Positions 35,293 through 46,449 of a stretch of 64,000 bases of DNA are shown here, one piece after another. This DNA comes from Talpa occidentalis. Lineage: Eukaryota > Chordata > Mammalia > Eulipotyphla > Talpidae. The first letter of the stretch is position 1, and each line of letters starts with the position of its first letter. Both the position numbers and the translations under genes were made by a program. The notes under the pieces were generated by a model that saw only the letters and a program-made list of their open reading frames with translations, was not told the origin of the DNA and made no database searches. Location: contig NW_023601543.1 in NCBI RefSeq assembly GCF_014898055.3, positions 59,905,782-59,969,781 of the forward strand, in the 5' to 3' direction.

Positions 35293-35558
35293 TCTTTTAA
35301 AGATTTATTTATTTTTATACAAGAATTGGGGTACAGGCCAGTGATGCGGGGGGTGAGAGGACCCACCAGAGACAGAGTGTGGAACAGAACAGGTAGACTG
35401 ACCGAAGTATACTGCTGAGGGGAGCAGCGGGCGAGACAGGAGAGGTCTGTCCTGCCATGTGGGTTTCTGCCTGGCCGGCTGGGAATCAAACTCGTGCTTC
35501 AGTGGCCGTGGATTTCCTCATAGGTTGCGTCTTAACCCCTGTGCCACCAGGGAGGCCC
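35293..35558 (-). mobile_element. tRNA-derived SINE, minus, tail-to-tail with its neighbour
   Basis: Reverse copy ending GTGCCACCAGGGAGGCCC. The TSD TATTTTTTATAGTTCTTTT-like sequence is at about 35271 and 35559. Confidence 0.93.
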
Positions 35559-36368
35559 TATTTTTTATAGTTCTTTTTATGGTAGAGGGTGATACCAACC
35601 TCCCTATTCTACCATGTTGTAGGTAGAGTCCCTGCAAAAGTTTTCAGCTTTTACTATTAAGTATTATATTGACTATAGGTTTGTGGTATATAGATTTTAT
35701 TATGTTGCAGTAAGTTCCTTCTATTCCTATCTTTTTAGAGTTTTTATCATAAATGAGGAATAAATCTTATCAAATCCTTTCTCCGTATCTGTTGATATTC
35801 ATATGATTTTTGTCTTTATGTTTGTGATATAATATATTACCTTAATTGATTTACATATATTAAACCATTCTTGCAGTCTGGGATAAATCTCACTTGATCA
35901 TGATTTATAATCATTGCAGTGTATTGTTGAATTGGATTTTCTAGAATTTTGTTGATAATTTTCACAGAGATATTGGTCTATAGTTTCATTGTGGTGTCTT
36001 TTCCTTGTTTTGCTACTAGGATAATGTTGGCATTATATACTGTATTATGGATTATTCCCTCTTATTGGATTTTTAAAATGATTTGAGCAAGATGGGTGCA
36101 AGTACTTCTTTGAAGGTTTGATAGAATATGTTCATAAAGCCATCTGGCCCTCAGCTTTTGTCTTGGGGGATATTTTTGATAGCTGTTTCAACTTCATGAC
36201 TGTGATCAGTTTATTCAGCATTTCTGTTTCATCTTAGTTTAATCATGGTCAGCTATATTAGTCTAAAAGTTTGTCCATTTCATCAATATTATTGAATTTA
36301 GTGACATATAGTTGTTCATAGTAATCTCTTATGATCCTCTGTATTTCTATGGCATCTGTGGTAATCTT

Positions 36369-36490
36369 TTTTTTTTTTTTTTTTTTTTTGGTGGGACCCT
36401 CGCTGGTGGCCGGGGAACGAACCGGTGTTGCAGAGACTACGGGCAGCCTTGCAGCCCAGCGCTCAACCGCTGCGCCACCAGGGGAGGCCC
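36369..36490 (-). mobile_element. Short SINE lacking the body (tRNA part plus poly-A)
   Basis: On the minus strand it starts GGGCCTCCCCTGGTGGCGCA, keeps the B box (GGTTCG at the right spacing) and ends after GCGAGGGTCCCACC directly in a 20-odd-base poly(A). The usual 150-bp body is absent. Flanks TAATCT at both ends suggest it inserted in this form. Confidence 0.85.
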
Positions 36491-36678
36491 TAATCTCTCC
36501 TCTTTTATTTCTTATCCTGTTTAGTTTTTCTCCCTTCTTTGTTAGCTGAGCTACAGGTTTATCATTCAGTGTATCTTCTCAGTATTAAGTTACTTATTTT
36601 GGCTTTTTCTTTTTTGTTAATCTGGGCCTCTATTTGTTTTTTTAATGTTATTTTTAATTTTTACATTGTTCATTTTTA

Positions 36679-36964
36679 TTTATTTATTTATTAAAGTTTA
36701 TTTATTTATTTATACATACAAGCACTGGGTACAGTCAGAAGCGCGGGAGGGTAAGAGAATTCACCAGAGCCAGAGCAGGGAGCAGAGCAGGCAGAAGGAC
36801 CGAAGTACACTGCTGAGGGGAGCAGCGGGCGGCAGGAGAGGTCTGCGCGCCATGTGGGACCCTCCTCCGGTGGCCGGGGAGCAGCCGGGGATCGAACCAG
36901 CGCTGCAGAGGCTGCGGGCAGCTTCACAACCCAGCGCTCAACCGCTGCGCCACCGGGGAGGCCC
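36679..36964 (-). mobile_element. tRNA-derived SINE (GC-rich subfamily), minus
   Basis: The TSD TACATTGTTCATTTTT is at about 36662 and 36965. Confidence 0.95.
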
Positions 36965-38259
36965 TACATTGTTCATTTTTAAACAATATTTGCCTCCCCC
37001 CATTCCTCAGGTGTAGTCCCCATAGAGTTTCCTTAACCAATGCACCGGTGCACCATCACCTCAGTCCCCTGTGCTCCTCCCTCCCTCTGATCCCTCTTCT
37101 TCCTCCTCCCCCGCAGTATGTCTCTGATTTATAATTGTCTGTTTTAGTTTTGTTGTGTTTTGTACTGTTATTATTTTTTCACACTGATGGGCCTCTATTT
37201 GTAATTGTCTTTCCTCTTAAGACTTTTTTGTTGTATCCTATAGATTCTGAAAGAGTATATCCTCATTGTATTAGGCTCTTGTTGTATTGTCTTTAATCAT
37301 AACGTAATGTGAATCCCTATTTCTTATTACCTTTTTTGGTTGGAAATCTATTTTATCTGACAAGAGTATAGCGCTTCCTGACCTTTTAGAATTGGCGTTT
37401 GCTTCTAGAATTGTTTTCCAGGCTTTAACTGGAAGTCTGGGATTGTTTTCATTGGTAAGATGGGTTTCCTGTAAACAATAGGAGGTCAAACTTTGTTTTG
37501 GAGTCTAATCACTCTTTACAATTGGTGAATCCAAGTCAGTTACCTTTAAGGTGACTATTGAGAAATAGTGCTTATTGCCATTTTGTTATTTTTTAAGTTT
37601 GTTTTTGTCTTTATTTGTTGACATTTTTCTTTTGAATTTTGTTCAGTTTCTTTTCCCATGTCTTAAGCATTACTTCTATGGTTTTTGTTTTAAGATTCTG
37701 CTGAGAATAGTATATTTGTGACCTTTTGGACTGTGATCTCAAATTTGTTCTAGTGGGTTACATTGTTACTGTTCTCCTATACATTGTATAATTTAGGTGT
37801 ATAATCTATATTTGTTTTCTTGTTTCATAATAGTTCCTTTAGTAATTCCTTCATGTCCATGCTTGTGTTGATACATTCTTTTAATTTTTGCTTTTTAGGG
37901 AATCTTCTTACTTTCCTTCTGTCTTGAATGATAATCTAATAGGATAAAGGATTCTAGACTGGAAATACTTGTCTTTGAGTATTTTAAAAAACCTCCTGCC
38001 ATTACTTTCTTACCTATAATATTTGTACTGAAAAGTCCTTGGACAATCTAATTGGTGTTCCCTCATAGGTTACTCTTCTTTCTCTCTCTGCTTTTAATAA
38101 TTTGTCCTTATCGTTGGCTTTCAACAGTTTAATTATGAGTCTCTGAGTGTGTCTGTCTGGTATTTTGTTTGAAACTCTGGGTCTCTTGGATCAGGACTTC
38201 TGGTTCATTTCCCAGATAAAGATGGCACACAGCAATTATTTCTTTAAATAAATTTTCTT

Positions 38260-38542
38260 TCTTTCTTCTTTTTTTAAAAGATTTATTTATTTATTTATTT
38301 ATACAAGCACTGGATACAGTCAGAAGCATGGGAGAGTGAGAGAATTCACCAGAGCCAGAGCGGAGAACCGAACAGGTTGAGTGATGAAATACACTGCTGA
38401 GGGGAGCAGCGGCCGCAGCAGGAGAGGTCTGTTGCGCCATGTGGGACCCTCGCTGGAGACCGGGGATTGGTCCCCGGTGCTGCAGAGGCTGTGGGCAGCT
38501 TCGCAGCCCAGTGCTCAACCTCTGTGCCACCAGGGGAGGCCC
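38260..38542 (-). mobile_element. tRNA-derived SINE (GC-rich subfamily), minus
   Basis: The TSD CTTTAAATAAATTTTCT is at about 38242 and 38544. It sits at the left edge of the sense L1. Confidence 0.94.
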
Positions 38543-38549
38543 ACTTTAA

Positions 38550-39735
38550 ATAAATTTTCTATGAAAACTGGGTCGCTACATGCAAAAGAATGAAGCTTGA
38601 CTACTACCTCACACCATACACAAAAATCAACTCAAAATGGATTAAAGAACTAGACATAAGACCTGAAACCATAAAATACGTAGAAGGAAATATAGGCGAA
38701 ACACTACGTGATTTGCACATCAAAGACATCTTTACAGACACATCACCCAAAGCAGTGATAGTGAAGGCAAAGATCAACAGCTGGGGCTACATCAAATTAA
38801 AGAGCTTCTGCACAGCAAAAGAGACAATAACAAAACAAAGAGAAACCCACCAACTGGGAGAACATTTTGCACACAACACTAATGATAAAGGACTGATGAC
38901 AAAAATCTACAAACAGCTAAAGAGACTCAACAAAAACAAAAAAAATAATCCTGTCAAAAATTGGGCAGAAAAGCTAAAAAGAAACTTCTGTGAAGAGGAA
39001 ATGCAAATGGCCAACAGGCATATGAAAAATGTTCAACATCACTTGATCAGGGAAATGCAATCAAAACTACCATGAGATACCATCTTACACCAGTGAGAAT
39101 GGCACATATTAAAAAACTAGCAACAACAAATGTTGGCGAGGATGTGGAGAAAAGAACTCTCCTGCACTGCTGGTGGAGTGCAAACTGGTCCAACCACTAT
39201 GGAGAGCTGTGTGGAGATTTCTGGACCTACTAAACATAGAGCTTCCATATGATCCAGCAATTTCACTCCTAGGTATTTACCCAAAGGACACAGAAACATC
39301 AATTCCGAAGAGCACCTGCACCCCTATGTTTATAGCAGCACTGTTTACAATAGCTAGGCTTTGGAAACAACCCAAATGCCCAAAAATAGATGACTGGATC
39401 AAGAAGATGTGGTAAATATACACCATGGAATATTACTCAGCATTCAAAAAAGATAAACACATGCAATTTGCAGCAACATGGATGGCGTTGGAAGGGATCA
39501 TGCTCAGCGAAATAAGCCAGATAGAAAAAGAAAAATACCGGATGGTCTCACTCATAGCAGGAATCTAGAAAACTTAAATAAGGGACCAGGAAAAAGATAA
39601 CTATAAGAAAGTGAAAATCAAAATCAACAAAAACTATGAACCAGAGACACTCTATGGGGGGGGGGGGCATGGAGGGGAGGATTGGGTCAAAATAAGGGAT
39701 TGCAATTGTATGGGGAATATAAATATAAAATTTAT
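38550..39735 (+). mobile_element. 5'-truncated sense L1 (ORF2 3' end and 3' UTR)
   Basis: The plus frame 38590-39075 gives the ORF2 C-terminus ([20 protein letters not shown]..., [20 protein letters not shown]), then continues with small breaks ([20 protein letters not shown] at about 39182). The 3' UTR has a G-run at 39657-39668. It belongs to the same subfamily as the L1 at 58461-61504. It inserted into the older antisense L1, which resumes at 39736 ('tctcttcttctgggacccat'). Confidence 0.9.
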
Positions 39736-40172
39736 TTGCTTTCTCTTTCTCTTCTTCTGGGACCCATGGGATATGGGTGTTATTTCCCTTTAGGTTATAC
39801 CAAAGAGCTCCTTACACTTTTTTCATTTTTTGATTCTTTATTCTTTTTTTTGTTCTGTTTGTGTGTTCTCTACCCGTATGTATTCAAGCTCACTGATTCT
39901 CTCCATTACTTGCATTTGTCTAGTGTCGAGACCCTTTACTGTATTTTTTAAGTTCAGGTAAAATATTTTTAAGATCCATGAGTTCTATTTGTGACAGTTT
40001 CATATTTTCTCGATCTTCATACTGTATTCCTGTTTTACATTATCCTTAACTCAACGAGCATGGTTATAACTATTATCCTAAACTCCTCTTCAGGCATATT
40101 CTTCGGTTCTGCTAGGTTGAGACTTCTCTTAGGGTTTTGTTTGTTTGTTTGTTTGTTTTTGCTCCAGCAGTT

Positions 40173-40444
40173 TTTTTTTTTAAGATTTATTTACTTATGC
40201 ATACAAGAACTGGGGTACAGGCCAGAGGTGTTGGGGGTGAGAGGATTCACTGGAGTCAGAGTGGGGAGCAGAACAGGCAGACTGACTGAAATATACTGCT
40301 GAGGGGAGCAGCAGGTGAGTCAGGAGAGGTCTGCAGTGCCATGTGGGTCAGCTCCCTGGCCGGCCAGGGATCGAACTTGTGCTGCAAAGGCTGCGGCCAG
40401 CTTCACAGTGCTCTGCTTAACCCCTTGTGCCACCAGGGAGGCCC
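40173..40444 (-). mobile_element. tRNA-derived SINE (ttaag subfamily), minus
   Basis: Flanked by TGCTCCAGCAGTTT and TGCTCCAGCGGGTTT. Confidence 0.94.
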
Positions 40445-41471
40445 TGCTCCAGCGGGTTTGATATGTTCTTCAGACTCTTAATTTTTAATTTTCATGAGTT
40501 GTAGCAGGGAGTTTTCTTATCTTACTAAATTGACTTCATACCCCTCGTATAAGAAGCTAGGCACAATCCTATGTTTTTAACCTAGTACCTTTAGGTGCCT
40601 ACTCTTTCACAAACAAGTGCCTTGGTACCTGTCCAGATGACTGGGGCACTGGTGATGGTAAAGAGGCAATCGGTACAAAAGAACTGGGGCAGTAGAGCAC
40701 CAAAATTTTGCCTCCAGTGAGCATCATTATTTAAGCTTCCTGTTGTGCTGTGGGTACTCATGTTCTGTGGTGGGGAATCCAAGTGATTCCCTCCTCTGGG
40801 CCAACTTGTTAGCCAAAATACGTCATGTAGTCTCTTGCCAGCCTCAGCCTCTAGGCTGTGGTTGAATTCTAGATATGGGACTGGGAGAGGATTATGGTTA
40901 AGACAGGGCCACAAACCAGGACTTATCTCTTTACTTTTCAAGTGTGGCGACTTACCAGGGTGCTTGCTGCTGTTATTAAGATCCAGGTGCTTAAACTCTG
41001 GTTAGTGAGATTATTCAGTCGTTTCAGCTTTTGTCTTGTGGGGGGTGAAGAGGGTAAGCCATGTTTTTTGAAAATCACAACTTTCTGCTACAAATAGTAG
41101 CCTTGTCTAAGAGGAGGCCCAGGTGATCTGATCTCTCTGGCTGCTGGTTTGGGCTCCGACTGTACTTGATTGGAAACTTCAGGCTCAACCCAGAAATCAC
41201 CATTCTGTACCCCTACTCTAATAGTTCTCTAGTAGTGAACTCTCTGCTCTGCAGGCCAACTCTGTGCAGCCCCTTCTCCGGCAGAGTGCCGGGTCTCCAA
41301 AACCTTTCATGTGGGTGTGTGCCCCTGAGTTAACAGCAGCATAGGGGCTCCACTCGGCAGCCACCGTTCCCTCTGCTCGGTTTCACTGCTCTAATGTCTC
41401 TGTAAACACAGTTTTATTATAGCTTGTCCTACCTTCATTGCTCCTGGTGTATGTGAGAATCATCCATTTAT

Positions 41472-41680
41472 CTTTTTTTTTTTTTTAATGCAGGCAGTGA
41501 GAGGGCTCCCCAGAGACAGAGTGGGGAGCAGAACAGGCAGACTGATTGAATACACTGCTGAGGGGAGTAGCAGGCAAGACAGGAGAGGTCTGCTGAGCCA
41601 TGTGGGTTACCTCCCTGGCCGGAGATGGAACTTGGTAGCTTCATAGTGCTGCGTCTTAACCCCTTAACCCAGGGAGGCCC
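41472..41680 (-). mobile_element. tRNA-derived SINE, degraded, minus
   Basis: Parts of the tail and head regions are deleted. CAGAGACAGAGTGGGGAGC and CCAGGGAGGCCC remain recognisable. Confidence 0.85.
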
Positions 41681-41694
41681 CCATGACGGGTATT

Positions 41695-42008
41695 CTTATA
41701 AAAAGAGAGAGATTTGGACAGAGACAAGCACAGAGGGAAGAGGAACGTGAAAACACACTGAGGAAGGGGCCATGTGATCATAGAGGCAGAGATTAAAGTG
41801 ATGCTTCTACAGACCAAGGATTGCCAGCAACCACCAGAAACCAGAAAGAGTTAAGGAAGGATTTTTCATTCCAGGTTTCAGAGGGATTGCCGCTCTGCTG
41901 AGCCCTTGATTACAGCTTCTGGTCTCCAGAACTGTGAAAAAATAAACTTCTATTGTTTTAGCCTCTCAGTTTTTGATATTTTATAATAACACCCCCTAGG
42001 AAACTAAC
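41695..42008 (+). repeat. MaLR (MLT1-like) LTR relic
   Basis: 'ccagaactgtgaaaaaataa', 'acttctattgttttagcc' and a preceding 'attcttataaaaagagagag' resemble the 3' half of an MLT1-type LTR. The name is from memory. Confidence 0.6.
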
Positions 42009-42069
42009 ATAAACCCATTTATTGGGTAAATAAAAATTTACATTTATACATTGAATTCACATTCAATGG

Positions 42070-42480
42070 GTGTGGGTAAAGCAAACTGTGGTACATCCTT
42101 CAACTGAGTAAAACATGGTTGAATTTCAAAAACATTATGCTTGAGTGAAAGAAGCCAGTTTCCAGAGGTTACGTCCTGCATGATTCCATTATGTGATATT
42201 CTGTTAAAAGCAAATTTGTAGGGACAGAGAACAGACCAGTGTTTTCCAGGATTGGGGAGGGACCAATCCTGGGGAAAAAAGGGGAACTCATGAGGAAAAT
42301 TTTTAAAGTCATGGAACTGCTCTGTTTGTGGCAGTGGTTACATGGATCTATGCCTGTACGTCCAAAAAGAGTTAATTTTATGGTCTATGAATTTAGCTAT
42401 TTTAAAAAATGAAAATATACACACACATATAACCGAAATTATTTTTTTAAAAAATACTTGAAAATAAAATTTCTGTCTGG
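42070..42480 (+). repeat. Old L1 (L1M) 3'-end relic
   Basis: 'cattatgcttgagtgaaag' followed by 'aagccagtttcc' and 'gatattctgttaaaagcaaa' is the decayed ORF2-end/3' UTR signature of old L1s. Stops throughout. Confidence 0.65.
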
Positions 42481-43065
42481 GTCTTTGCCAGAAGGATTCC
42501 TTTGTGAGGGCTCTGCTATATACCACATCTTGTGTTCTATGTCCCTATGCTTCTATCTGTAAAAGGAGATCTGTCTAAAGTAATGGTTTACATAGACCCC
42601 CCCCTTCCACACACACACATACCTAATGGTGTCTCTGAACACTCCTCTTGTAGAAGCGGAGGTAAGAGTGGGTTTGGGAATAAAAGATATTGCAACTGCA
42701 CCGAGCTTTGGACACACAGGTCTGTGTCAAGCAAAGTAGCTGTACTTTGATTATGTGTATATATATAATCACCTAGAACCCTCTGGATTAGGATAGCTGG
42801 TTCCAAACTAGCACTTGGGGGAGGTTGAATAATCCTAGATTCCAGGGCACACATTCATTAGTTCTTTTGGCAAGTGCTGTTGTGGATCCCAGTATATACC
42901 GAGGCTCTGGTTCTAATGGTCAGTGATTCTAAAACAAGGCCTTTTGGGGTGGAGGTTGGAATTGTATTTCTTGCTTGCATATGGGTTAAACACAATGATA
43001 CAATGGGAACTCTGATGTAATGGCTAGAAATCTAGGCCTCCTCTGAGGTAAGGTCTTAAAGAAAC
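42481..43065. other. No gene recognised
   Basis: Intergenic sequence without a repeat or exon that I can name. Confidence 0.4.
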
Positions 43066-43081
43066 TGAAGCTATTGGTTTT

Positions 43082-43390
43082 TTTTTTTTTTTATATAGAG
43101 GCATGTTTTATTTATTTATTTGTTTGTTTGCTTGTTTGTTCATACATGCACTGGGTACAGTCAGAAGCGCGGGAGTGTGAAAGAATTCACCAGAGCCAGA
43201 GCGGGGAGCAGAACAGGCAGAAGGACCGAAGTACACTGCTGAGGGGAGCAGCGGGCGGCAGGAGAGGTCTGCGCGCCATGTGGGACCCTCCTCCCGTGGC
43301 CGGGGAGCAGCCGGGAATCGAACCGGCGCCGCAGAGGCCGCGGGCAGCTTCGCAACCCAGCGCTCAACCGCTGTGCCACCGGGGAGGCCC
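43082..43390 (-). mobile_element. tRNA-derived SINE (GC-rich subfamily), minus, young
   Basis: A perfect TSD TGAAGCTATTGGTTT is at 43066-43080 and 43391-43405. The body is close to the other GC-rich copies. Confidence 0.96.
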
Positions 43391-43589
43391 TGAAGCTATT
43401 GGTTTTTGCAAACAGGAAGATTTTGGGGAAGAACACTTTGTAGATAACTACGGGCTCCTGACAGATGGGGCAAATACCATTGTGAGGTTGAATGTGTTGA
43501 CCCTCAACCAAGAGGGCCAAAGAGCATCATTAATAACATGAGCTGCTCTTCACTCTAAGCATGAAACCATTCATGTATAGGTCCCATGC

Positions 43590-43745
43590 AAAGGAATCTA
43601 ATTGTCACCACAACACTGTGAGAGAAAGGCAATCACTGCTTTGACAGGTGAGGAAACAGAAGTTCTGAGAGGCCCCAGGTCTTGGTGAGATGATGTATCA
43701 TAGGTGACAGAGCTGTATCCTGGCTAGCAGCTCTAGCTTTCCACA
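43590..43745 (+). repeat. MIR-like ancient SINE relic
   Basis: 'gacaggtgaggaaacagaag' and 'gtgacagagctgtatcctgg' match the MIR core. 43391-44570 otherwise holds no recognised gene, only the C-rich tract noted separately. Confidence 0.7.
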
Positions 43746-44284
43746 CCACAGTCCATGAGGAGACAGAACTCCTTCATCCCTACATCTTTACCCTCCTACT
43801 CCTGCCCCACATCCCACTCCCAAACCTCACCCGCACCCCTCCCCACACTGTACCCCCACAGGCTTGCGGTCTCTCAATACTGTGCCCTGGACAAGGGAAC
43901 TTCCATTTCCATACAGGCTGGTGGGGATTGCGGAAGGCACCTTGAGACTTTGCCACCTAGCACAGCACTCAAGAATTATTTTAAAACTTCATATAATGGA
44001 ATGATATCTTTGAAAACTATTTTATATCTAAATTCTTTCCAGAAAACCAGAATCGGACTACTGTGGTTGAGGGTGGGACTAAGGCTATCCTGAGGCTCCC
44101 CCAGGGCTCCCAGAGCACCCTGATAAAGCCAGTTAGTTTGGTACTAACTGTGAGAGGCAGAGGGTCACTACGAATTTAAGGCTCTGGCTTTGGGTTGGGA
44201 AGGACCAGCCAGCAATCTGGGGGGCTTACTCTTGGATTAGTTGGGCAAGGGCAGGGCTCAGGGTTCAGGCCATCTGAACTGGGT

Positions 44285-44405
44285 ACAACCCCCTACCCCC
44301 AAGCCCCCAAACCTTCACGTCCGCACCCCTGCAACCCCCAAACCTCCCAAACCTCCACCTCCTCACCCCTAAACCCCCCCCCCCTCCCCAAGCTCCCACT
44401 CCCCC
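44285..44405 (-). other. C-rich (G-rich on minus) tract downstream of the DUSP gene
   Basis: The plus strand is dominated by runs of three to nine C separated by short A/T/C spacers. On the minus strand, the sense strand of the DUSP gene, this is a series of G runs about 170-290 bases past the poly(A) signal. It could form G-quadruplexes and favour transcription termination. The tract is seen; the role is inferred. Confidence 0.45.
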
Positions 44406-44574
44406 TTAGGTCCCAGCAAACACCACAGGATAAGAACAATTTTTTGCCGTCTTACTTTAATGAATCTGATTTAAAGATAAGACTCACTAAGCTAAAAACT
44501 CCAATAACCCTCTCCCTTTAAGCTTGCCCTTCTAAAAGGCATTGTGTGATTTTCTTAACCAACAAAAGTTCGAG

Positions 44575-44580
44575 TTTATT
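44575..44580 (-). promoter_or_regulatory. AATAAA polyadenylation signal for the DUSP gene
   Basis: TTTATT on the plus strand reads AATAAA on the minus strand, 47 bases after the DUSP stop codon. It is the first such signal downstream and would give a very short 3' UTR. Confidence 0.6.
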
Positions 44581-44626
44581 GTTGGTGTAGAATCCAGAGC
44601 CGATGTCATGGGCTGGCCGGGATGTT

Positions 44627-45196
44627 TCACATCGGCAACATCAAACGGACCTCCTTCTCATAGATGTCGGGGATCACACCCACTGGGGAATCGACCATGT
44701 GCACTGTGTTCTTGCTATATAGTTTGAATTCATAATGGATAAGTTGTTCCCAAAAGCCGTTGTTAGGCCGGATGATGGGGCGGCAGGACTTTGTCCACGT
44801 GTGGGCATCCAACAGTGTCATGGCATGGTACTTCATGAGGTAGGCGAGGCAGAGGGCGGCGGAGCGACTCACGCCAGCAACGCAGTGCAGCAGCGTGCGG
44901 CCTTGCTTCATTTCCACACTGTGGATGTGATCAGCAATAGGGTCAAAAAAGTCGTAAAGGCGTGAGCTGGGAGCATCGGCCACTGGCACCTGTACATATT
45001 GAATGTCTTCATAGAAGGTGTTGACCACCTCCACTGAAACGTTGATGACTGTGGTGATGTGGTTGCTGGACAGCATTAATTTATTATTGGCAGCCACACC
45101 ATTACTGATGTACAGGCTGTTGGTTATCTGGGAGAGGCCATGGACCGAGGGCTGTGGGACAGCCTGAGTCGGAGGGGGGCACGAGGATGTTGTCAT
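44627..45196 (-). CDS. DUSP21: Dual-specificity phosphatase, DUSP18/DUSP21 type, intronless and intact
   Basis: This is an atypical dual-specificity phosphatase that dephosphorylates phosphotyrosine and phosphoserine/threonine. DUSP18 and DUSP21 are reported at mitochondrial membranes. The 189-residue product has the complete DSP fold: an N-terminal LSQITNSLYISNG segment (about 21-33), general-acid region VPVADA (Asp74), catalytic loop HCVAGVSRSA (Cys105, Arg111 of HCX5R), AYLMKYH (118-124) and the C-terminal SPVGVIPDIYEKEVRL block typical of this pair. Length fits the family (about 188-190). The start at 45196 (MTTSSC...) was chosen because family homology begins there; the frame stays open for 89 more codons upstream but that part is unrelated. 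There is no intron. It lies about 32 kb upstream of KDM6A on the same strand, the place of human DUSP21, yet as I recall the two human proteins its residues look closer to DUSP18. The name rests on position. Confidence 0.85.
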   Translation of the reverse strand: MTTSSCPPPTQAVPQPSVHGLSQITNSLYISNGVAANNKLMLSSNHITTVINVSVEVVNTFYEDIQYVQVPVADAPSSRLYDFFDPIADHIHSVEMKQGRTLLHCVAGVSRSAALCLAYLMKYHAMTLLDAHTWTKSCRPIIRPNNGFWEQLIHYEFKLYSKNTVHMVDSPVGVIPDIYEKEVRLMLPM

Positions 45197-46449
45197 AAGG
45201 TGATGGAACTGTGGTCTCTCTGTGCCAGTGCAGGGCACCACTCCCGCCGCAAATTCAGGAAGCAGCAACGCCGCAATGTGTCCGGAGAGGGTGTGGGGGA
45301 GAGAAGGCCAGTCACTGGTCACTAGCCTCTCCCTACCCCCTGCGTCACAATGCCCCTCTGCCAGGCATTCTGGTTTCCATGGCAACAGCTGCTGCTGCTG
45401 GGAGGACTTGGAGGGTTCCTCAGAGAAACTCTGAATATCTTTTTCTTTTTTGTCTTTCTTCACAGTGGTTTATTTTCCAAGTCCTAATTCTTATCTGTCT
45501 CCCACGTTTTAAAATGTTCTGTTACAAGATATCTATTTTATGCTTCAATTCTAGGACTACACTGAACACTATAAATGTTTCTATTGTATTGAAAAACTTA
45601 CACTTTTTCTGCAAGGGGCAGTATCATATTTTAAGTTGGGGAACAGCATTTGGCTCATGTGATATGCTAATCTCTATCAAACTGTAGCCAGATAGGGGTT
45701 TGGCCCCCCTGGGTGGGCTGCCCTGATATGGCTTTGATGATTGTAGCCATGGAATCATGCTCTGCTTACAAGCACATCAGGACTGCTTATAAGGAACATT
45801 GCTTACTGATATACCCTTTATCTATGGTAAAGTTGTCTGGTGGAGGACAGTTCGCACTAATTAAGCTGTGTCACAGTTCATTTGTACATACAGCCCAAAT
45901 GATTTATCACTCGATTCTACTTATTACCTGAAACAACACCTCATATTATTTTGTCTACTTTTTTCAAAAGATTTCCCACATACAAGTCATTTTGACAACC
46001 ACGGGTGATCTCTTCCCAGATATGTTAACATTTCTGCAATAAGTCAGTGCTACATCATAATTGGGCCCAAAGTAGATTTTAAAAATTTTACTTGAAATTT
46101 ACTTCTCTCAGTTAAGATTTTTGTAGAATTTGACTGAAGATTCAAAAGAACTATAACTTCAAACTAAAAAATTGTTTCACAGAGCAACTAAGACTCATTA
46201 CTTCAGCCTCATTCCCCATCATTTTGGATTCTGTGTAAAGGTATGCTGTGACTATAGGCAAAGATAAAATGGATGCCAGCCTGTTTCTGAATGGTCAAGG
46301 AAATGATAACTTGAAAAAAACAGCACACTTTTCTTTGTCTCAGATAATTTTGTATTACTTAAATTGTCAGGAAGAAAACAGAACACAAGTACTAAATAAA
46401 TATGAAAACATATTGTTGGGGATAGCTCAATTGGGCTAAAGTTACTTTT
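45197..46449. other. Upstream flank of the DUSP gene, no other gene recognised
   Basis: The first about 270 bases keep an open minus frame joined to DUSP but without family similarity, so they are probably 5' leader. The promoter is not obvious: no CpG island and no clear TATA box. The rest is AT-rich intergenic sequence. Confidence 0.45.

Larger units (their letters stand above)
26262..35612 (-). mobile_element. Long antisense L1 element, near full length but dead
   Basis: Reading the minus strand: a 5' end near 35610 (CATGGTAGAATAGGG), a 5' UTR/ORF1 region (about 35.0-32.5 kb), the ORF2 endonuclease region (about 32.3-31.3 kb), reverse transcriptase (about 30.8-28.7 kb, for example the 'atccatgagcatgggatgtc' antisense hallmark at 28718) and a 3' end at about 26.26 kb. 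It is interrupted by eight or nine SINEs and the ATP5PF retrocopy. Stops in all frames make it inactive. Outer boundaries are approximate. Confidence 0.85.
35613..41450 (-). mobile_element. Older antisense L1, broken by later insertions
   Basis: Minus-strand ORF2 (reverse transcriptase part about 35.6-36.6 kb, endonuclease part about 37.2-37.6 kb) followed by ORF1/5' UTR-like sequence (37.6-38.24 kb and 39.74-41.45 kb). It is more diverged than the L1 at 26-35 kb. Interruptions are a body-less SINE (36369-36490), two full SINEs, a 3'-UTR-like patch of a younger L1 at about 37000-37190, a sense L1 (38550-39735) and a SINE at 40173-40444. Confidence 0.75.

Noticed and set aside
44627..45463. 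A 278-residue DUSP starting at 45463
   Set aside because: The 89 extra residues have no family similarity and are compositionally like leader sequence. Homology starts at the ATG at 45196, which gives the usual family length.
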